From contig UROL01000049.1 of the NCBI GenBank assembly GCA_900549495.1, positions 1-11,761 on the forward strand: DNA of 11,761 nucleotides, given 5' to 3'. This document shows positions 1 through 6,067 of this stretch, piece by piece. The stretch comes from an uncultured Eubacteriales bacterium (GTDB lineage: Bacteria > Bacillota > Clostridia > Oscillospirales > Oscillospiraceae). Position 1 is the first letter of the stretch, and the number at the start of each line of letters is the position of its first letter. A program made the translations under genes and the position numbers. The notes beneath the pieces are model-generated. The model worked only from the letters and a program-made list of their open reading frames with translations, did no database searches and was not told the DNA's origin.

Positions 1-48
1 CGAGATCAGCCTCGGTCTCGTGGGCTCGGAGATGTGTATAAGAGACAG
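1..48 (+). other. Nextera/Illumina P7 adapter remnant (artefact)
   Basis: This is synthetic library sequence left on the end of an assembled contig. Bases 1-6 are the tail of the Illumina P7 oligo (CGAGAT). Bases 7-14 (CAGCCTCG) sit exactly where the i7 index goes and match the oligo form of Nextera index N710 as I remember it. Bases 15-29 are the Nextera read-2 sequence, and bases 30-48 are the 19-bp Tn5 mosaic end (AGATGTGTATAAGAGACAG). Natural sequence therefore starts at about base 49. The mosaic end should not be read as evidence of a Tn5/IS50 insertion, because the index and P7 parts exist only in sequencing libraries. Confidence 0.97.
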
Positions 49-75
49 GTGTTTGTATGTGTCTTATATTTGCCC

Positions 76-1218
76 CTATACTTTGCCCGGAATGGCCGTG
101 GCAAAGTAGATGATATCGCTGATTTTTCGCTGATAGCCGAAGAGGACGGCATTGATTAGCTCCCCATCCATGGCAATCACCGCCGTCTGGCCGCCGTCCA
201 GGGTGTAGGCCGTCTGCACCCCCCGCTGCCGCAGGTTCTCGCCAAAGCGGCGCAGGGTGGGGGTTTGGTCATAGTCCCCCTGGCCGTTCACCACGGCCAG
301 CAGATAGTGGAGCTTTCCCAGCTGACACAGGGCAGAGCGGGGATAATGGTCGCCAATTTCCCCCACGGCGTAGCTCTGGGGGGTGACCACCTCTCCCTGC
401 TGAATCAGCACCGGGCCGAAGGCCAGGCTGAAAAGAATCTTCTTCTGATCCACAAACCGCTGAAGCTCCTGCTGGCTCCGGGTATCCTCCCGGGTAGAGA
501 AAAGCAGGTCGCCGTTTTCGTCCACGTAGCAGGTATCCACCAGGCCGTTGTTCACCCGGCGCACCCGGCCATCATAGACCAGGGTGCCCGCCTGGCGGTA
601 ATTGTAAAAGTCCCCGCTGGAGGCCACCACGGCATTGACACTTTTTGCCATCTCCGTGGTGACGAAGAGCTTGTCCGAGCCAAACTCGCCCCCGGCCAGA
701 AACCGGCGAAACTGGGAGGGATGGGCAATCTTGATTTCGGAGAAGGTATACACGCCCCCATCTATGGCTTGCTTCCAGGTAATGGCAAGGATGGTATCGT
801 CCAGGTAATAGCGGATGGGAGTTCCCTCCAAGGGAACCACCTTCTCATTGAAGAATAGCTTCTGGCCCGCCAGCAGCTGGGCGGCCTTCTCTTCCAGAGC
901 CCTCAGCTCCCGGGCCCGCTCCGCCTGGCCGAAGCCCTCCCGGCTGGGCACCGGGGCTGCCAGAGCATCCCGGCGAATCCAATAAATGGGGCGCAGCCCG
1001 GTCAGCCCCTCCAATGCACCGGAGAGCCGGTTTTTCAGATGCATTCCCATTGGCTCCCCGGGACTTGCAGCCAGTCTGGCACCGGGGCCGGGGGCCCCCA
1101 GCCATTGGAGGATGCCCAGCAGCACCGAAAGGCTCAAGGCCCCGGCTGCCAAAGCAGCCAACCAGCAGAAGCTGCTGCCCCGGGGACGCTGCCCGGGCTG
1201 TAAACCCTTATCCGCCAT
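76..1218 (-). CDS. Membrane-anchored phosphodiester glycosidase family protein (NAGPA domain)
   Basis: A 380-residue protein of the NAGPA family (Pfam NAGPA, formerly DUF2233), named for the mammalian enzyme that removes GlcNAc from a phosphodiester. Bacterial members are often linked to exopolysaccharide or cell-wall glycans; the substrate here is unknown. A short basic N-terminus precedes one hydrophobic segment (about residues 18-40), so the enzyme should be anchored with its domain outside the cell. The stretch from residue 134 to the end carries the family features: VNAVVASSGDFYNYR (194-208), AFGPVLIQQGE (266-276), HYPRSALC (291-298), the glycine motif LDGGQTA (340-346) and the C-terminal ISDIIYFATA (366-375). 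I chose the ATG at 1218 because AGAAGGA lies 6 nt upstream and the hydrophobic anchor follows directly; the open frame extends to 1563 but only through the neighbouring gene in another frame. It lies 11 nt after the upstream gene, so the two are co-transcribed. The family call is firm, the activity is inferred. Confidence 0.88.
   Translation of the reverse strand: MADKGLQPGQRPRGSSFCWLAALAAGALSLSVLLGILQWLGAPGPGARLAASPGEPMGMHLKNRLSGALEGLTGLRPIYWIRRDALAAPVPSREGFGQAERARELRALEEKAAQLLAGQKLFFNEKVVPLEGTPIRYYLDDTILAITWKQAIDGGVYTFSEIKIAHPSQFRRFLAGGEFGSDKLFVTTEMAKSVNAVVASSGDFYNYRQAGTLVYDGRVRRVNNGLVDTCYVDENGDLLFSTREDTRSQQELQRFVDQKKILFSLAFGPVLIQQGEVVTPQSYAVGEIGDHYPRSALCQLGKLHYLLAVVNGQGDYDQTPTLRRFGENLRQRGVQTAYTLDGGQTAVIAMDGELINAVLFGYQRKISDIIYFATAIPGKV
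79..108 (-). repeat. Perfect 9-bp inverted repeat at the 3' end of the glycosidase gene
   Basis: TACTTTGCC (79-87) and GGCAAAGTA (100-108) form a perfect 9-bp inverted repeat with a 12-base loop. Within the loop CGG and CCG can pair, lengthening the hairpin across one bulged base. The repeat covers the last ten sense codons and stops right before the TAG. No T-run follows on the minus strand, so it is not a standard intrinsic terminator. It may protect the mRNA 3' end or aid termination, or be a coincidence of codons. Confidence 0.4.
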
Positions 1219-1229
1219 GCAATTCCTTC

Positions 1230-1898
1230 TTATTCCAAAATTCCCCCGGAAACCGCCTCCAGCAGTGTCTGCTCCGGCAGCACCCACCACTGGCGATCCC
1301 GGTACTGTAGGTGCACCGTCAGGGAACGCTCCCTGGCGGGGGCCTCTGTCAGGGCGGCATTGGCGGCAGCCAGCATTACATCCCGGAGGAAGTCCTCCCG
1401 GTAGGTATTGTCGTCGGCATAGACCTCGGACATATCCTCCGCCCGGGCCACCTGCTGCTCCAGCAGCCGGGGGGCTGCGATCTTCATGGTTTGCAGCATC
1501 CGGCCCATGTCCAGGCTGCGGACGGTAACCTCCCGGGCCATTCCCTCCGGTGTGGCATGGCACCGGCCCCGGGGAGTGCAGCGCAGGCTATCGGCAAAGG
1601 AGGCCCAGAGCCGGGCGGCCACAATATCCCCCGCCTCCAGCCCGGGGTCCAGGGTGGGGGTTCCGTAGAGGTACTGGGAGGCTTGCTGAAAATCGCCGCT
1701 GCTCAGTGCCTGCATCATATCGCTGACGCACTGCTCTGCCTCCTGGGGATAGCGGGCCATCACCGGCTCTGCCTCCCGCCATGCCAGACAGACCATCAGG
1801 GCCGCCGCTGCCAGCACTGCCCCCAGGGCACCAAAAAGCCAAGGCAGGAATTTTCGATTTCTCAGTTTATTTTCACCTGATTTTCTTTGGGGTTCCAT
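1230..1898 (-). CDS. Small membrane-anchored extracytoplasmic protein, possible NTF2-like fold
   Basis: A protein of up to 222 residues that I do not recognise as a named family. Basic residues (RNRK, 13-16) precede one strong hydrophobic segment (about 18-40), then an extracytoplasmic domain of about 180 residues, so it looks like a signal-anchor or uncleaved signal-peptide protein with no lipobox. The domain begins with a helix, DMMQALSSGDFQQASQYL (60-77), typical of NTF2-like/SnoaL-type exported proteins in which a helix is followed by a curved sheet. The end, LTVHLQYRDRQWWVLPEQ (193-210), reads as the last strands of such a fold. Two cysteines, C107 and C113, lie close together outside the membrane and could form a disulfide. 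It is the first gene of a two-gene unit with the NAGPA protein. The start is uncertain: the ATG at 1898 has no Shine-Dalgarno and nearly coincides with the predicted transcription start, whereas a CTG at 1865 has AGGTGA 7 nt upstream. An in-frame TAA 12 nt before the ATG excludes a longer form. The fold assignment is tentative. Confidence 0.75.
   Translation of the reverse strand: MEPQRKSGENKLRNRKFLPWLFGALGAVLAAAALMVCLAWREAEPVMARYPQEAEQCVSDMMQALSSGDFQQASQYLYGTPTLDPGLEAGDIVAARLWASFADSLRCTPRGRCHATPEGMAREVTVRSLDMGRMLQTMKIAAPRLLEQQVARAEDMSEVYADDNTYREDFLRDVMLAAANAALTEAPARERSLTVHLQYRDRQWWVLPEQTLLEAVSGGILE
1873..1878 (-). promoter_or_regulatory. Candidate internal ribosome binding site (AGGTGA)
   Basis: On the minus strand AGGTGA matches the anti-Shine-Dalgarno consensus. 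It lies inside the first codons of the anchored-protein gene, 7 nt before an in-frame CTG (1863-1865). Starting at that CTG would give the N-terminus MRNRKFLPW followed at once by the hydrophobic anchor, a more usual layout than the 11 extra polar residues given by the ATG at 1898. CTG starts are rare, so this remains an alternative. Confidence 0.35.
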
Positions 1899-1906
1899 GG
1901 TTGTCT

Positions 1907-1935
1907 GTTATATGGGGCATTCCCTCAGCTGTCAA
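1907..1935 (-). promoter_or_regulatory. Sigma-A type promoter for the two-gene glycosidase unit
   Basis: On the minus strand a perfect -35 box TTGACA (1935-1930) is followed by exactly 17 bp and a -10 box TATAAC (1912-1907), which differs from the TATAAT consensus only at its last base. Transcription should begin about 7 nt further, near 1900. The ATG of the next gene is at 1898, so the expected 5' leader is only one or two bases. The promoter lies beyond the terminator of the rsgA operon, so the unit is independently transcribed. Confidence 0.85.
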
Positions 1936-1947
1936 TTTCCCTGGGGC

Positions 1948-1976
1948 GGAATGCTCCCCACATAAGGTAGCATTCC
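1948..1976. repeat. 8-bp inverted repeat upstream of the promoter (possible operator)
   Basis: GGAATGCT (1948-1955) and AGCATTCC (1969-1976) form a perfect 8-bp inverted repeat with a 13-base spacer. It begins 12 bp upstream of the -35 box. It has no T-run in either direction, which argues against a terminator and for a protein binding site. Confidence 0.5.
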
Positions 1977-1983
1977 CGGAATG
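1971..1983. repeat. 6+1+6 palindrome CATTCC-C-GGAATG (possible operator)
   Basis: A perfect 13-base palindrome that shares its left half with the neighbouring 8-bp inverted repeat. The same half-site, GCATTCC, appears again at 1917-1923 inside the promoter spacer between the -35 and -10 boxes. A repressor or activator binding at both places is a reasonable inference; no regulator is encoded in the window. Confidence 0.45.
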
Positions 1984-2001
1984 GGGAGAGGATATACCCA
2001 T

Positions 2002-2029
2002 CAAAAATGGACTGCCACCGGGGCAGTCC
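2002..2029 (-). terminator. Intrinsic terminator after rsgA
   Basis: On the minus strand GGACTGCC (2029-2022), a 5-base loop and GGCAGTCC (2016-2009) form a perfect 8-bp GC-rich stem, followed directly by A and five T residues (2007-2003). The stem starts 8 nt after the rsgA stop codon. This marks the end of the priA-to-rsgA operon. Read on the plus strand there is no matching T-run, so it is one-directional. Confidence 0.9.
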
Positions 2030-2037
2030 TGAGGGGG

Positions 2038-2925
2038 TTATTTTACTTCCCACTCCTTGATGAGAGCGGATTTTTCATAGAGCTTTTGGTAGCTTTCATA
2101 CCGGCTGGGGACAATGGCACCGGCTGCCAAGGCAGCCCGGACGGCGCAGCCGGGTTCCCGGCGGTGGGAGCAGTCGGCAAACTGGCACCGGCCCAGGTAG
2201 GGGGCGAAATCCGGGAAGGCATACTGCAAATTCTCCTTGAGAATCACATCCATCTGCTCCGTATCGAAGGAGGCAAAGCCCGGGGTGTCCATCACATAGG
2301 TATCCTCCCCCAGGGAGTAAAGCTCCACATGCCGGGTGGTGTGCCGCCCCCGGCCCAGCTTCTCAGAGACCTCCCCGGTGGCCAGAGACAGCTCCGGGCA
2401 CAGGGCATTGAGAATGCTGGATTTCCCCACACCGGTGTTGCCGGTGAAGGCGGTGAGCTTGCCTTTCAGGAAGGTGCGCAGCTCCTCTATCCCCTGGCCG
2501 GTGACGGCGCTGACGGCAAACACCCGGAAGCCCGCTTTCTGGTAGATAGCCTGCAAATCCGCTGCCGGGTCCAAATCGCATTTGTTGACGCAAATGACGC
2601 TTTCCACATTTTGGTTTCCGGCAATGGCAGCCACCCGGTCGATGAGGAAGGGCTCCGTCACCGGGTTGACATTGGCCGCAAAGATGGCCAGTGCATCCAC
2701 ATTGGCCACCGCCGGGCGGACAAAGCTGCTGCTTCGGGGCAGCACAGCCTCCACCATGCCCTTGCCGTGCTCCACGGTGATTTCCACCATGTCCCCGGTG
2801 AGGGGGGTGATGTGCTGCTTGCGCAGAACGCCCCGGCCCCGGCAGGAGACAACCTCCCCGGGCAGCTGAACGTCATAAAACCCGCTGAGGGAGCGGACGA
2901 TTCGCCCTGTCTGTCGTTTAGCCAT
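2038..2925 (-). CDS. rsgA: Ribosome small subunit-dependent GTPase RsgA (CpgA/YloQ)
   Basis: A 295-residue GTPase that helps late maturation of the 30S ribosomal subunit, a cytoplasmic role known from Escherichia coli RsgA and Bacillus CpgA. It shows the circularly permuted G-domain that defines the family: G4 NKCD (114-117) comes before G1 GNTGVGKSS (162-170), then GRGRHTTR (191-198) and G3 DTPG (213-216). An N-terminal OB-fold domain precedes it (about 1-65). A C-terminal zinc knuckle follows, with likely ligands C247, C252, H254 and C260. Length is normal and all key residues are present. The ATG overlaps the end of the kinase gene by 8 nt, so its translation is probably coupled to pknB; GGAAGTGA lies about 9 nt upstream. 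In Bacillus CpgA is a PrkC substrate dephosphorylated by PrpC (established knowledge), which fits this gene order. It is the last gene before the terminator. Confidence 0.97.
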   Translation of the reverse strand: MAKRQTGRIVRSLSGFYDVQLPGEVVSCRGRGVLRKQHITPLTGDMVEITVEHGKGMVEAVLPRSSSFVRPAVANVDALAIFAANVNPVTEPFLIDRVAAIAGNQNVESVICVNKCDLDPAADLQAIYQKAGFRVFAVSAVTGQGIEELRTFLKGKLTAFTGNTGVGKSSILNALCPELSLATGEVSEKLGRGRHTTRHVELYSLGEDTYVMDTPGFASFDTEQMDVILKENLQYAFPDFAPYLGRCQFADCSHRREPGCAVRAALAAGAIVPSRYESYQKLYEKSALIKEWEVK

Positions 2926-5275
2926 TCTTGAACGTCACTTCCATAGACTGGTAGTATTCTCCGTTGATGTACAGGTCGTATTCCTGCACGCCGCTGCCCA
3001 TCAGGGGCACGGTAAAGGTGCAGTCCCCGGGCTGAACCGTGCCGCTGGCAACCTGTAGGTCGGCCCGGCCCTTGGGGCAGATAATCAGATGGTAGGCCTC
3101 CTCCCGGACGGGAACATAGAAGCTCACATTCTCCGTCCCGGCAACGTCGCTGCCCGGGGCAGTGGCGGCGGGGGGCGTGGTGACGGTGGTGCCGCTGCCG
3201 GAGCCGTTGGACACCCCCAGCAGGATTTCCTTGGTCAGGGCCACCATGGTATCCCTATCCTCGGACTGGCGCACCACCCGGTTGGCAGGCTCGCTGCTTT
3301 CCATGGGGTAGATCTCCACCTTGGTGAAGCCCTTGGCGGCAAGCACCTGCTTGGCCGTCTCCGCATCCAGGCCCAGCACATCCGGCATATTGGCGCTGGC
3401 AATCTCCGGGCCCTGGGAAACCTCCAGGGTAATGTGGGTATTGACATCCAGCATCTCCCCGGCGGTGGCCGACTGGGTGACCACCTTCCCCTTCTCGGTT
3501 TTGGAGCTCACCAGAGTGACGGACACGTTCCGGAAGCCCAGCTGCTCCAGCACCTGCAGGGCCATATCCTTATCGTATTCCAGCACCTTGGGCATCTTGG
3601 CGGTGACATTCTGGGGGCCGGTGCTGATATAGAGCTTGACGGTCTGGCCGTCGCTGAGCTGGCTTCCGGCCTCGGGGTCGGTGCGGATGACGCACCCGGC
3701 AGGATATTCCTCGCTGGCCTCCTCCCGCACCAGGGTTTTCAGTCCCTGGCCCATGAGAAAGGAGGTGGCTCTGTCCTGGGTCACCCCCAGTAAGTCCTCC
3801 ATCAGCTTCACCTTGGGCTCCGGGCCCATGCTGATGGTGAGGTAGAGCTCCGTGCCCCGGGCCACCATCAGCCCGCCGGTGGGCTCCTGGTGCATGATCT
3901 GGCCTGCCACATAGAAATTGTCATACTCCTGGGGCCGCAGACGGATGGTGAAATTGGGGTAGCGAGACTCGAAATCCTCGCTGTACATACTGCCGGTGAG
4001 ATAGGGCACCTCCACCCGGTCCTTGTCCTGGTTCAGCAGGAATCCATTGAAGATGGCGGCCAGGAACACCACAATGGCGATAATCGCCACCACGCTGCAG
4101 GATACCACCGCAATGGTGGCGGTGCGGCTGCGCTGGGCATCCCGCTTGGCCTCTTCCTCCCGGCGTCTCTTGGCCCGGGCCAGAGCCTCCTGGCTGCGGC
4201 CTGTGGGCCCGGTCTGGGCCATGGGGCTGGGAGCCGGGCGGCCCGCTGCGCTGACCCCGGAGATGCGCCCGGTGGAGGGTTTGGGGGACTGGGCCCCGCC
4301 CTGCCTGGCTATGGAGCCGGTGGATTCTACACTCTTCACGCCCCCCTTGGCCTGGGCAATCCGTTCTGCGGTGGTCTTGGGCCGGGAGACAATGGGGGTA
4401 ATCTTCTTTGTGGCATCCCCCAGGGGGATGTGGTAGTCAAAGGTCAGGGAGGGATTCTTCCGGAACTCCTCCAAATCCTCCAACAGCTCCGTGGCGCTGG
4501 AATACCGGTCCTTGGGATCCAGGGCCATGGCCTTCATGATGATTTGCTCCATCCCCGCCGGGATGTTGGGGTTCAGGGAGGTGGGCATGGGCGCGCCGCC
4601 GTTGATATGCTGGATGGCCACAGCCACCGGGGAATCCCCATCATAGGGCGGGCGGCCGGTCATCATCTCGAACATCACCACGCCCAGGGAATAGATATCC
4701 GAGCGGCTGTCGGTAAAGCTGCCCTTGGCCTGCTCCGGGGAGATGTAGTGCACCGAGCCCAGGGCTTCCTTGGTCAGGGTGTTGCTCTTGTTCATCACCT
4801 GGGCAATGCCGAAGTCCATCACCTTGACGGAGCCGTTTTTCAGCACCATCACATTGTGGGGCTTGATGTCCCGGTGGACAATGCCCCGGCTATGGGCGTG
4901 CTCCAGGCCCTTGGCAATCTGGGTGGCGAAGTGGAGGGTTTCCTTCCAGTTGAGGATACCCTTGACCTCCATATACTGCTTCAGGGAAATGCCGTCAATC
5001 AGCTCCATGACAATGTAATAGGCATTGTCCGAAGCGGAGACGTCGAAGACCTGGACGATATTGGGGTGGCTGAGCATGGCAACAGCCTCTCCCTCTGCCC
5101 GGAAGCGGCGCTGGAATTCCTCGTCGCCGGAGAATTCATCCTTCAGCACCTTCACCGCCACCAGCCGGTTCAGCCGGTGGCACCGGGCCTTATACACAAC
5201 GGCCATGCCGCCGGTACCGATGACCTCCAGAAGCTCATAGCGGTTGTCCAGCAGCTGTCCAATATATTGATTCAT
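2918..5275 (-). CDS. pknB: Transmembrane Ser/Thr protein kinase with four PASTA repeats (PrkC/PknB/Stk1)
   Basis: A 785-residue kinase that senses muropeptides or lipid II and phosphorylates cell-wall, translation and division proteins in other Firmicutes. The cytoplasmic kinase domain (about 12-275) is complete: P-loop GTGGMAVV (20-27), ATP-binding K42, helix-C E61, HRDIKPHN (134-141), DFG (154-156), activation-loop T166 and T168 and SPE (179-181). A basic and Ser/Thr/Pro-rich juxtamembrane stretch (about 290-385) leads to one membrane helix (about 386-410). Outside are four PASTA repeats (about 420-485, 486-554, 556-623, 626-689), a TP-rich linker (697-707) and a final domain of about 75 residues predicted to be beta-rich. 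The ATG at 5275 fits the family N-terminus; AAGGAG lies 12 nt upstream, slightly far. It follows its cognate phosphatase gene by 28 nt and overlaps rsgA by 8 nt. All catalytic residues are intact. Confidence 0.97.
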   Translation of the reverse strand: MNQYIGQLLDNRYELLEVIGTGGMAVVYKARCHRLNRLVAVKVLKDEFSGDEEFQRRFRAEGEAVAMLSHPNIVQVFDVSASDNAYYIVMELIDGISLKQYMEVKGILNWKETLHFATQIAKGLEHAHSRGIVHRDIKPHNVMVLKNGSVKVMDFGIAQVMNKSNTLTKEALGSVHYISPEQAKGSFTDSRSDIYSLGVVMFEMMTGRPPYDGDSPVAVAIQHINGGAPMPTSLNPNIPAGMEQIIMKAMALDPKDRYSSATELLEDLEEFRKNPSLTFDYHIPLGDATKKITPIVSRPKTTAERIAQAKGGVKSVESTGSIARQGGAQSPKPSTGRISGVSAAGRPAPSPMAQTGPTGRSQEALARAKRRREEEAKRDAQRSRTATIAVVSCSVVAIIAIVVFLAAIFNGFLLNQDKDRVEVPYLTGSMYSEDFESRYPNFTIRLRPQEYDNFYVAGQIMHQEPTGGLMVARGTELYLTISMGPEPKVKLMEDLLGVTQDRATSFLMGQGLKTLVREEASEEYPAGCVIRTDPEAGSQLSDGQTVKLYISTGPQNVTAKMPKVLEYDKDMALQVLEQLGFRNVSVTLVSSKTEKGKVVTQSATAGEMLDVNTHITLEVSQGPEIASANMPDVLGLDAETAKQVLAAKGFTKVEIYPMESSEPANRVVRQSEDRDTMVALTKEILLGVSNGSGSGTTVTTPPAATAPGSDVAGTENVSFYVPVREEAYHLIICPKGRADLQVASGTVQPGDCTFTVPLMGSGVQEYDLYINGEYYQSMEVTFKNG

Positions 5276-5303
5276 ATTCAGATATTGCTCCTTTCAACCG
5301 TTT

Positions 5304-6035
5304 TCAAACGCTTACCAGTACGCTGGTTACATTGTCCGGGGCTCCCCGGGAAACGGCGATGTCCAGCAGGCGCTTGCAGCAGCGCTCTTTGTTTACCCCG
5401 TGAACCACCTCGAAGAGAATCTCCTGGTCGTCCAGCAGGTTGCTCAAGCCGTCGGAGCACAGCAGCAGGAAGTCCCCCCTGCTCAGCTCCTGGCGGAAAA
5501 TGTCCCCGGAAATGGTCATTTCCGTGCCCACCGCCCGGGTAATCAGGTTTTTCCCAGGGTAGGACTTGGCCATCTCCGCCGTCAGCTCCCCCCGGTCCAC
5601 CATCATCTGCACCACGCTGTGGTCCCGGGTAATCTGGCGGATGCCCTTCTGATTGATAACGTAGGCCCGGCTGTCCCCCACGTTAATCAGGCTCACCCGA
5701 TTTCCCCGCACCAGGGCGGCCACCAGGGTCGTGCCCATGCCGCTGAATTCCTCAAACTGCATGGCCTGGTCGTATACGGTGAAATTGGCCAGCTTCACGG
5801 CGTTTTTCATCATCTGGTCCGTCTTGTCCCACTCCATGGAGGGGGTCCAGGTGCGCTGGATTTCCTGGCTGAATACATCCACTGCCAGAGAGCTGGCCAC
5901 ATTGCCGGATTTTGCGCCGCCCATGCCGTCGCATACCACGCACAGCAGGGTGTTTTTGTCCAGCTGCCGGATTTCGTAGGCATCCTGATTCATTTTTCGG
6001 ATGCAGCCTTTGTCTGTCAAGCCCCAGCTCTGCAT
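5304..6035 (-). CDS. stp: PP2C-type Ser/Thr phosphatase (Stp/PrpC)
   Basis: A 243-residue soluble metal-dependent (PPM/PP2C) phosphatase that reverses the phosphorylation made by the PASTA kinase encoded next. The family motifs are in order: NQD (16-18), DGMGG (36-40, metal ligand D36), SGMGTT (98-103), GDSRAY (120-125), DHS (138-140), SDGL (194-197) and DNVT (234-237, metal ligand D234). Length and end point match a bare catalytic domain with no membrane segment. GAGGTGA lies 6 nt before the ATG, which supports this start. It follows rlmN by 32 nt, one of the few real gaps in the operon, and has its own strong ribosome binding site. In Bacillus this gene is prpC. Confidence 0.96.
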   Translation of the reverse strand: MQSWGLTDKGCIRKMNQDAYEIRQLDKNTLLCVVCDGMGGAKSGNVASSLAVDVFSQEIQRTWTPSMEWDKTDQMMKNAVKLANFTVYDQAMQFEEFSGMGTTLVAALVRGNRVSLINVGDSRAYVINQKGIRQITRDHSVVQMMVDRGELTAEMAKSYPGKNLITRAVGTEMTISGDIFRQELSRGDFLLLCSDGLSNLLDDQEILFEVVHGVNKERCCKRLLDIAVSRGAPDNVTSVLVSV

Positions 6036-6067
6036 GGGCGTTCACCTCGTCTTCTTTCTCTCCTGGG

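Noticed and set aside
30..48. Tn5 mosaic end as evidence of a transposon
   Set aside because: It is flanked by Illumina P7 and index sequence, so it comes from library preparation.
1219..1563. Extension of the glycosidase frame to 495 residues
   Set aside because: The extra 115 residues overlap the upstream gene in a different frame, are Gly/Pro/Arg-rich, and would bury the hydrophobic anchor mid-protein, while the ATG at 1218 has a good Shine-Dalgarno.
1981..2931. 316-residue open frame on the plus strand opposite rsgA
   Set aside because: It starts within the rsgA terminator region and mirrors the rsgA coding frame; composition is that of a reversed gene.
3890..5542. 550-residue open frame on the plus strand opposite pknB/stp
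   Set aside because: It is antisense to the intact kinase gene, rich in G, H, L and Q as expected from reversed GC-rich codons, has no recognisable domain, and runs through two genes and the gap between them.
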